NCBI GenBank assembly: GCA_027924585.1
Contig: BSBM01000877.1
Location: 2,084,501 to 2,148,500 of the forward strand
Origin: Larix kaempferi
Lineage: Eukaryota; Streptophyta; Pinopsida; Pinales; Pinaceae
Direction of reading: 5' to 3'
DNA length: 64,000 bases
The notes below the pieces were generated by a model, which ran no database searches, had not been told where the DNA came from, and saw only the letters and a program-made list of their open reading frames with translations. This document shows positions 57,326 to 64,000 of this stretch, one piece after another. Positions within the stretch are counted from its first letter, which is position 1; every line of letters begins with the position of its first letter. The translations under genes and the position numbers were made by a program.

Positions 57326-57930
57326 GTGTTCTTGGAGTGTAGGTAATTGTGGACATTGATGAGTGGCATGGCCTACGTCGTCACAAAACGAGCACTTAGG
57401 GGGAATGCGAATAGTTGGGGGGTTCTTGGCTACCTTGGACGTTGTTGGGGGGGTGCGAGTTATGGGTCCAGTGTTATAAGTTTGTGGGCCTCTGCCCCCT
57501 GTGTTTCATAACAGAGGTGGGATGTTTCTAGACGTTGATGCCATAGTCACTATTGGGGGCGGTCTGTTTTGCAGATGAGTGATAGGAGGGGGTGGGTGGT
57601 TGGTAGTAGGGATAGGTTGTACTGGTTGTAAAATAACAGTCAGAGTCGGCGGGGGACTTGGAGCAAGTAAGTACCATACATGTATCCCTAATGTTAAACC
57701 AGGAAGGTTGAGTGTAGCCATTACTGGTGAACTAACAAATCCGGAAAATGGGAACAAGAACAGGATAGTATGAATTGGCGCTGTACCAATATGGGTAGGC
57801 ACTGTGGGTGTTTGTGGCAGTGATGAAGGCTTCTATGTGGTGTGCAACAGGGTGCACAAATCCGATGTTTTTGTTATTGGTAAAGGTGGTGGGATCAATG
57901 GAAATGTGAAAGTCATAGGTGACTCGGTGT
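57190..57930 (-). pseudogene. Pro-rich linker with two zinc knuckles between protease and RT
   Basis: Downstream of the nested element the minus strand reads a Pro/Thr-rich segment, then CSFCDDVGHATHQC (57397-57354), a textbook CX2CX4HX4C knuckle, then CAICGIYGHYSHHF (57235-57193), which lacks the last Cys. A stop near 57505 interrupts the first part. Nucleocapsid-type knuckles normally lie before protease. Here they come after it, in addition to the one at about 62.7 kb. Confidence 0.6.
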
Positions 57931-58737
57931 TGTGAAATTGCCCACATAAGATCCAAAGAGATGATGTAAACCTCACAATGAAAGAATTTAGGAATAATAG
58001 AAGAAGAGATAAGAAATAGAACTTAGATCCAAAGAAACTCTGATTGAGGCAGAATAATTACACATGTTACATTAAACTGAATAGTAAACAGGTAAATATA
58101 CAATGCTGAGTATGAGGATTCGAATTCACTAGGAGGAATTCGAATTATCCTTCATGCACAGATCCATAATCAGTGGAGAGTCATCAATGCCTAACTAGGA
58201 GTCGACCTTCTCATCAGTGAAGTCATCAATGCATAAGTAATGGTCAACCAGGAGTCAAACTGAGTCTAACTGAATGTGGTTGGTGTAACTGGCACATGGA
58301 AGCACTAATATAGTGAAGAAGGCTCAGTGGAGGGTGCCATAGGAGTTAACTGGAGTCAGAATGGTCAATCTAGTCTCACTGGAGGTCCAATAGAGTGATA
58401 AACTCAGTAAAGAGTCAGTTAATCCTTAAATCAGGGAAATAACTGAAGATAACTCAATATAACTGAATATAACTGGACTGGTAGGTGAAGAAGGTGCCCT
58501 TGTCATGTAGTGAAGCAAAGGAGGGTGCACTAGTCATTGGGAGGGCTAGAAATTATCTGAAAGAGGCTCTGGGGGCTAGTTTGTTGAGGACTAGGTGTTG
58601 GGACTGATGACCTAGAATGCATGCAAAATGCATGCAAACCTTAATTGCATGCAAACCCTAGTTTTGCATGCACGAGTGAAAATGAAAATGACTGGAAAGC
58701 TAGTAGGACTAGGATGGAGTATAGGAATATCCTAACA
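57931..58737 (-). repeat. 3' LTR of gag-protease element
   Basis: 807 bp. The + strand begins TGTGAAATTGCCC and ends ATATCCTAACA. It is 28 bases longer than the other LTR because of an extra TGCATGCAAA-rich stretch (about 58620-58660). Confidence 0.92.
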
Positions 58738-58745
58738 CCCCCCCT
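58738..58745 (-). other. Polypurine tract of gag-protease element
   Basis: The minus strand reads AAGGGGGGG (the last G-run abutting the LTR) before TGTTAGGATATTCC. Confidence 0.75.
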
Positions 58746-58903
58746 TAATCCATCCTGGGCCCTGGTAACTAGGACCAAAGGTCACCCATACAATAAATGA
58801 AATGATAATAAAATACATAACTGTCCATAAACTGAGGAAATGGGGAAAACCTCATGGGAAAAATACCCCCCCTCAAAAGAACAGTAAGTAACTCAAAGAA
58901 CCA

Positions 58904-60640
58904 TCATGCAGAAAAGAAGGAAGCTTTCATCAGTGAAAACTTTTGCAAAAGACTTGACAAGCTGATCCCATGTAGGAATGTCTCCCACTGTGTGGAGGAT
59001 GAAGCAAGTCTTTCAGGAAATTTTTTTGTATCTGGAGTGAATGGAACATGAGTAGTCTTCCCAAAAGATGGAAGAGAGAACCCCATCATCATATTGCATC
59101 TCTCATGTAGAGATGGATGGCATAATGCAAGGTTGGCATGATGCTGAAGTCTAGTAGTTTTGCAAGCAAATAAATCATCAATTGTGTTCTCAGTAGTAGC
59201 AAGGACTGTGTGAGAACATATTTCTCTTGAATCTGGACTGAGAATAGGTGTTGGTTCTGAATCTTCTTGAACCATGATCTCAACATCAAAATCTTGATCT
59301 TCTTCTTCACTAGAAGAGGAGTCACTGGAAGAGGAGTCATTGTGATCTTCATCAGAATTTGAAGGAGTAGTTGGAGAGAAAGGCATGAAGTGTGAGAACT
59401 CATATGCCTTTGAGGCATGATTAGCAATCCCATTTGCTATAACCTTTTCAGTGGATATTTCTGTAATCTCTATCGTGTTTGGACAAAAAATTACTTGTTT
59501 TGGAGATCCTGTATGAGTCATTTGATATACTGACAACAAATTAGCTATAAGAGAAGGAACAAACAAGACATCTTTGAACTTACCATGCTCCATTTGAACT
59601 GTACCCAAACCTTTGGCAGAAATCTGAGAGTTGTCTCCCATGTGAATGGTAGGCCCATCTTGAAGATCCAAAGAGGAGAAGGAGTCTTCTTGTGCAATCA
59701 TGTGGTTGGAGGCTCCACAATCTATGAGGAGGGATTTTGTCTTTGAAAAACTAGACATCAATGCATGGCAATCATCAGATCCACTTCCAGAATCAGTCAT
59801 CTTTGCTTCTTTTGGAACAATAATTTGGTTTTGTTCAAGAAGCTTGGTTAGAAGATCAATCCTCTTGTGCATGCAGGCATGCTCAGGATGATTTCCTCTC
59901 TTGCAGTAGGTGCAATTAGGTCTCTTTTGTTTATCGTTCTTGGATCTTGAAGGTTTCTTGATTTTTCCTTTTTGTCCTCCTTTTGCATTCGCTCCACTTG
60001 ATTCACCAGCTAAGAGAGCTAGATCTCTGGAGGTTTTGATGGCACCCATTTGAATCAATTTGTCCTCTTCTTGAATGAGAGAGGTAGTAAATTTTTCCAA
60101 GGTAGGAAACTTCCATCCAGGGATTGACATTCGCCCAGAATGGAAAGTAGAGACAAAAACAGAAAATTGAGATCCAAGTTTGCTCAAAATGGAGAGCACT
60201 AATTGTTCATCACTTTTGGTGATGCCACAGTGCTTGCATTGAGTAACCAAATTCTGAAATTTTGAGATGAATGTTTGAATGCTCTTGAAATTGCTAGGTT
60301 GTAGAGAAGCCAATTCATTTTCAAGAGTGTAGCCTCTCATCCCATCTTGTTTTCCAAACAGATTCCCCAATTTTGTCCATAACTCATTGGGAGACTTAAC
60401 TCCTTCAACATGAAACAGTAGATCTTCTGACATATGGAGGCATATGAATCCCAAAGCCTCATCCATTTTATTTAGATGCTTGGTTCTTTCAATAGCATGA
60501 TGAGGAATAACATCTTTTTCAAATACTATTCGATTTAGACTCTTGTGATACAAGTGAAATATAATCCTATCCTTCCGTTCGAATTAGTTGAATGGAGTGA
60601 GGATCAAAGGAGAAGAAGGAGAAGCATTCGAAATGCTCAT
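58904..60640 (-). pseudogene. Copia gag-protease ORF with a nonsense codon near its start
   Basis: ATG at 60640 opens 18 codons ending LILTPFN, then TAA at 60584-60586. The same frame then stays open for about 560 codons to 58904. It has the gag (UBN2-like) region with DEALGFICLHMSED and SPNELWTKL, then a CX2CX4HX4C knuckle, CTYCKRGNHPEHAC (near 59915-59875). The aspartic protease has LLIDCGASNHM (catalytic Asp present, CGAS form usual for copia) and DVLFVPSLIANLLSV. An acidic Ser/Asp/Glu-rich stretch follows, then an unassigned tail where the pre-integrase domain would be. Relatives have Gly-Ser-x-Tyr-like residues at the stop, so this is nonsense decay in an otherwise well-kept ORF. Confidence 0.85.
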
Positions 60641-60755
60641 CTTGACTGCTAGAACAAGTGCAAAAAGAAACTGCTGAATCTGCTGCTGCAACTGCTGGAA
60701 CTTCGAAATACCTGCAAAAAACTCTCAAGAATGGAGGTAGAATAAACTCTCAAAT

Positions 60756-60768
60756 GGATTTGATACCA
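60756..60768 (-). other. Primer-binding site of gag-protease element
   Basis: Directly after the 5' LTR the minus strand reads TGGTATCAAATCC. It begins with TGGTATCA, complementary to the 3' end of initiator tRNA-Met, the usual copia primer. Confidence 0.85.
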
Positions 60769-61547
60769 TGTGAAATTGCCCACATAAGATCCAAAGAGAT
60801 GATGTAAACCTCACAATGAAAGAATTTATGAATAATAGAAGAAGAGACAAGCAATAGAACTTAGATCCAAAGAAACTTTGATTGAGGCAGAATAATTACA
60901 CATGTTACATTAAAATGAATAGTAAACAGGTAAATATACAATGCTGAATATGAGGATTCAAATTCACTAGGAGGAATTCGAATTAGCCTTCATGCACAGA
61001 TCCATAATCAGTGGAGAGTCATCAATGCCTAACTAGGAGTCGACCTTCTCATCAATGAAGTCATCAATGCACAAGTAATGGTCAACTGGGAGTCAAACTG
61101 AGTTTAACTGAATGTGGTTGGTGTAACTGGCACATGGAAGCACTAATATAGTGAAGAAGGCTCAGTGGAGGGCGCCATAGGAGTTAACTGGAGTCAGAAT
61201 GGTCAATTTAGTCTCACTGGAGGTCCAACAGAGTGATAAACTCAGTAAAGAGTTAGTTAATCCTTAAATCAGGGAAATAACTGAAGATAACTCAATATAA
61301 CTGAATATAACTGGACTGGTAGGTGAAGAAGGCACCCTTGTCATGCAGTGAAGCAAAGGAGGGCACACTAGTCACTGGGAGGGCTAGAAATGATCTGAAA
61401 GAGGCTCCGGGGGCTAGTTTGCTGAGGACTAGGTGTTGGGACTGATGACCTAGAATGCATGCAAACCCTAGTTTTGCATGCATGACTGAAAATGAAAATG
61501 ACTGGAAAGCTAGTAGGACTAGGATGGAGTATAGGAATATCCTAACA
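60769..61547 (-). repeat. 5' LTR of gag-protease element
   Basis: 779 bp with the same TG...CA termini as the other LTR and about 96% identity by hand count. Confidence 0.92.
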
Positions 61548-61552
61548 GATGT

Positions 61553-62083
61553 AGATTTTAGGACCAATGGACGACACAAATGATGTTGGTGCAGTTTGAA
61601 CGGTTTGTTCAATCATTGGTAGCACATTTTGAGGGGCTGCGGGGGCATTAGGATCATAATATGTGAGGTTATCAATCTTGATAATGCATCCTTCATGTGG
61701 GAACATCATGAGGCGGAAAAAAAATGAGACACTGCTTTCATTTTGTACATATAGCTACGTCCAAGAAGGAGGTTGTAGTCAAGCTGGGCATTGATCACTT
61801 CGATGTCGATGAGAACTAATTTGCCGCCTAGTTCTATGGGTACCTTTGCTAAGAGGCCTTGTGGTTGAGCTGAGTGCCCATCGTAAGCTCATAATGCCGT
61901 GGTGGATGGTTGTAAAGTGGGGGAGCCAAGTTTCTGCCACACAAGGGTGGACATAACGCAGGTTGAAGCTCCTTCATTGATGATGCATCGATGCATAACA
62001 AGGTTTTGAATGTTTACTGATACTTGGAAGGCCAAATTTGATGGCAATCGAGGTTCAGCTTGGTCTAAGTCGAAAGCCATCAT
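61553..62083 (-). pseudogene. Gypsy aspartic protease, catalytic Asp changed
   Basis: The minus strand contains the retropepsin segment CIINEGASTCVMSTLVWQKL. Relatives have Asp at the position that is Asn here (D-E-G-A-S), so the active-site Asp is lost. After a TGA near 61889-61891 (TAL, stop, AYDGHSA) the protease fold continues: ELGGKLVLIDIEVINAQLDY, then LLGRSYMY. It ends at the nested element. A C-to-T change of an Arg CGA codon would explain the stop. Confidence 0.75.
61560..61700 (-). other. Gypsy sequence flanking the nested element
   Basis: The last stretch of protease/linker coding before the insertion site. It resumes at 57930 after the nested element. Confidence 0.5.
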
Positions 62084-62500
62084 GTGTGTGTCATCAGGGT
62101 CTACTCCTCTGATGGTGGATAGTAGTAGTTTTCATTGTGCATGGCATGTTTTCAGTACCTCTAAAGCAGACATAGCAGCGAGGGATTGTGCTAGGTCTTC
62201 CACAACGTTATAATTGGATGCTGCGTGAGCATTAGGATTGTTGTTAATCCTTCGCAAAGGGATGCGGGGGATTTTAGGTCCTCCGTCCAATGGCATATTT
62301 GGTATGCGTAGTGGTTGATTTGGTGGAAGGGAGGTGGATGCGTCAGTGGGAGGAGTTTCTGGGGGTGGGCCGTACTGATTCCTACGAGTCTGGAGGTTGA
62401 TGTCATTGGATGACATCATTAATAAATGGTGTGTACCAAGATCCGTATGCTGATAATCAGTTGCGGCATAGGTGATTTGCTGCTAAGGTGCAGCAGATCC

Positions 62501-62923
62501 TTATGGGGGATCCATTGGGCGAGCATTTACTACTCCTTGGTTTGGCAATGGGTTTTGCAATATCATGGGTTGCGGTTGATTAAGTGGAGCTGGATGTCCA
62601 GCGTGGCCCTGGAATTGGGCATCATCAGCCCAAAGTTTACGTGCTTTCTCTAAATGGCGGCGGTTGTGAGTGTAGTGTCCATAGACTCCACATATAGAAC
62701 ATGGATGGTTTGTTCTCAGGTTATTGTTTTTTGCCTGCTTGGGATGACGATTATGATTCTGGTTTGGGGGAGCAGCGTTGTTATTATTTGGAGGATTGGG
62801 AGGTGGTGGACCTTGATTATGTTGTTGGTTGTTACCGCGGTTACGTCCTCTTCCGCGGTTTTGTTTTCCGCCCTGTTTGTGTTGGTTGTTTTGGTGTTGG
62901 GGATGATTGTGTTGTGTGTACAC
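62501..62923 (-). pseudogene. Gypsy nucleocapsid region with zinc knuckle
   Basis: A basic, Asn/Gln/Pro-rich stretch (KQNRGRGRNRGNNQQ) precedes CSICGVYGHYTH, a CX2CX4H knuckle whose fourth ligand is not in the usual place. An acidic tail and a stop follow. The composition is typical of RNA-binding nucleocapsid domains. It connects back to gag through a frame-shifted, Pro-rich region (62930-63500). Confidence 0.65.
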
Positions 62924-63503
62924 TTACCCTTGAGTAGTGGGAGGATTTTGGGGTGCCGCAGGTGCGGGAGCAGGTTGCGGTGGATAATAAGTTGGTGGGG
63001 ATGGAGGTGGTCCAGTTGCCTGCTGGGGTTCTTGGTAACCCTGAGCTATTGGAAGTGTTGGGTTAGCTAGTGTAGCTTGCTGGGGGTAATACATTGGTTG
63101 GGCCGGTAAATGAATTGGGTTCTGGGTGGCCGGTTGGTTATAGTATCTGGGTGGTACATATGTCGATGGTGCTTTCCCATAGCAATGTTGTGGACAAGAG
63201 GGTCCATGAGTGTGATGAGTCTGATTCGTTGCAGCGTACGAAGTCGTCGCTCCAGAATTAGATGTAGCCCTAGAGAGGTCTGGGGCATTTATGGTCTCAC
63301 CATGCTAAAAGGTTTATTTTGTGTCGTGACTTGGACGATAATACCATCAGTGGCATGTGATGCCCCCGGAGCGTCACTGCGTGAAGAATCGCCTCGTGGG
63401 GCGTCTGGTATGATGGTGTAGAGATAGCCTAACTAGGCATAAATCAAGTCGAATTGTTGAGCTTTTAAGATAGCTTCCTCTTCTGACCGGGGTCATTCGG
63501 AGG

Positions 63504-64000
63504 CTACATTTTGGCTATGAGGGGTAGGAGTGATTTAAGAAACCAGTCCAAAAATATACAGTCATCCAGTTTTATCTTACAAAGGCTACGACGCTTGTGC
63601 CACTCATGAATATGGTCGGTGATGTGGGTAGCCGTGTTTTGTCTACAAGACAACAATATTTCAACTCCTGCATCATAGCATACAGGTAGCTGAAAAAACT
63701 GAAGGAAAGTGGAGGCGAGGGAGGTAAATGTATGGTGGGTCCCATGTGGTTGTTCAATGTACCACTTGGCTGCAGAGCCAATGAACGTTCGTTGCAACAG
63801 TCTTAGTCTAATGGAGTTATCCACTATGGAGTTAGATGAACACCATAGGTGAAATGACATTATGTGGTTTTGGGGATCCTCCCTAGGTTTTCCTTCAAAC
63901 TTGGGGATGTCTGAGGGGAGCTTTGTAGGCATGGGTGGCCATGTAGGGTTGTTCTTGATAGGATCGTTGGTTAACCTGGCTAGGTCTGGTAGGTTCAGAC
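63504..64000 (-). pseudogene. Gypsy gag capsid domain, 5' end outside window
   Basis: The frame is open to the window edge and includes MPTKLPSDIPKFEGKPREDP, HLWCSSNSIVDNSIRLRLLQ, AAKWYIEQPHGTHHTF and CRQNTATHITDHIHEW. These are the hallmarks of the plant retrotransposon gag domain, which forms the particle shell. After the stop at 63504 similarity goes on, with another TAG near 63436 inside a QQFDLIYA-type motif. This is a decayed copy. Confidence 0.85.

Larger units (their letters stand above)
57926..61552 (-). mobile_element. Non-autonomous copia-type LTR element (gag-protease only), nested in gypsy
   Basis: Two direct LTRs (57931-58737 and 60769-61547) enclose about 2 kb. The minus-strand layout is 5' LTR, tRNA-Met-type primer site, gag-protease ORF, G-rich purine tract, 3' LTR. 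Flanking 5-base sequences, GGTGT and GATGT, match at four positions, fitting a target duplication with one later change. There is no integrase, RT or RNase H, so it depended on another copia element. By hand count the LTRs differ at about 28 of 779 aligned positions, mostly transitions. Confidence 0.9.
48178..64000 (-). mobile_element. Ty3/gypsy retrotransposon with second RNase H and antisense gene (5' end outside window)
   Basis: Minus-strand order from the window edge downward: gag (64000-63504), Pro/Asn-rich nucleocapsid with a zinc knuckle (about 62923-62660), protease (62083 to about 61550), a nested retroelement (61547-57931), a Pro-rich linker with two knuckles (57900-57190), RT (about 56700-55815), RNase H (55790-55218), integrase (about 55070-54010), a second RNase H (53908-53480), an antisense plant-mobile-domain gene (51203-53112 on +), about 2.4 kb of repeat-rich DNA, a polypurine tract and the 3' LTR. 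A degenerate first RNase H plus an added archaeal-type RNase H is known from the plant Tat lineage. Many stops and shifts make this copy inactive. Confidence 0.88.

Noticed and set aside
59089-59433. 114-codon minus-strand ORF inside the copia gag-protease region
   Set aside because: An alternative frame of the gag-protease ORF with no independent support.
62654-63070. 138-codon + strand ORF rich in Val and Trp
   Set aside because: Shadow of the Pro/Asn-rich gypsy nucleocapsid region on the other strand.

Overview
This is plant nuclear DNA made almost entirely of nested transposable elements. It holds Ty1/copia and Ty3/gypsy retrotransposons, a hAT DNA transposon, tRNA-derived repeats and one GC-richer, gene-like locus. 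Very long intergenic repeat blocks, long untranslated minisatellites and a gypsy element with a second RNase H and an antisense plant-mobile-domain gene fit a large-genome plant. A gymnosperm is my best guess, but this is inference only. No bacterial, organellar or CRISPR sequence is seen.

Layout. (1) 1-2519 is one copy of a dispersed repeat, here called R; its second copy is at 39879-46525. R carries an unidentified + strand ORF and, on the minus strand, a decayed fragment of a cullin gene. (2) 2608-7915 is a noncoding unit of about 2.65 kb present twice in tandem. (3) 7932-10480 is the 3' part of a minus-strand copia element: 3' LTR, a minisatellite-rich 3' untranslated region, and the end of its RNase H. 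(4) 10481-28106 is a 17.6-kb hAT transposon with 8-bp target duplications, terminal inverted repeats, inverted subterminal motif arrays and an uninterrupted 876-codon transposase. It has landed inside the copia ORF. Its interior holds a PPR gene fragment, a tandem array of tRNA-derived SINE-like units, exon-like segments and templated filler DNA. (5) 28115-29220 is the copia reverse transcriptase, the other half of the interrupted ORF. (6) 33508-35293 is a glyoxal/galactose-oxidase-like gene. All copper-site residues are intact, but there is a frameshift near its start; it is the only host gene-like locus. A 296-bp foldback lies just upstream. (7) 40432-44573 is a 4.1-kb TG...CA insertion with 5-bp target duplications inside the second R copy. 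(8) 46934-47345 holds a CACTA-like MITE and a tRNA-like sequence. (9) About 48.18 kb to beyond 64 kb is a minus-strand Ty3/gypsy element: gag, protease, a linker with zinc knuckles, RT, RNase H, integrase, a second archaeal-type RNase H, an antisense plant-mobile-domain gene with its own TATA box and 5' intron, then the 3' LTR. A 3.6-kb non-autonomous copia-type element (gag-protease only, two LTRs) sits inside it at 57931-61547.

How the parts relate. Copia inserted first and hAT then split it; the copia reading frame is continuous across the hAT target site. The gypsy element was later hit by the gag-protease element, whose LTRs are about 96% identical by hand count. The copia and gypsy genes carry several stops, frameshifts and lost catalytic residues. 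The hAT transposase and the second gypsy RNase H have their key residues and open frames. All functional statements come from reading motifs by eye; no database search was possible.
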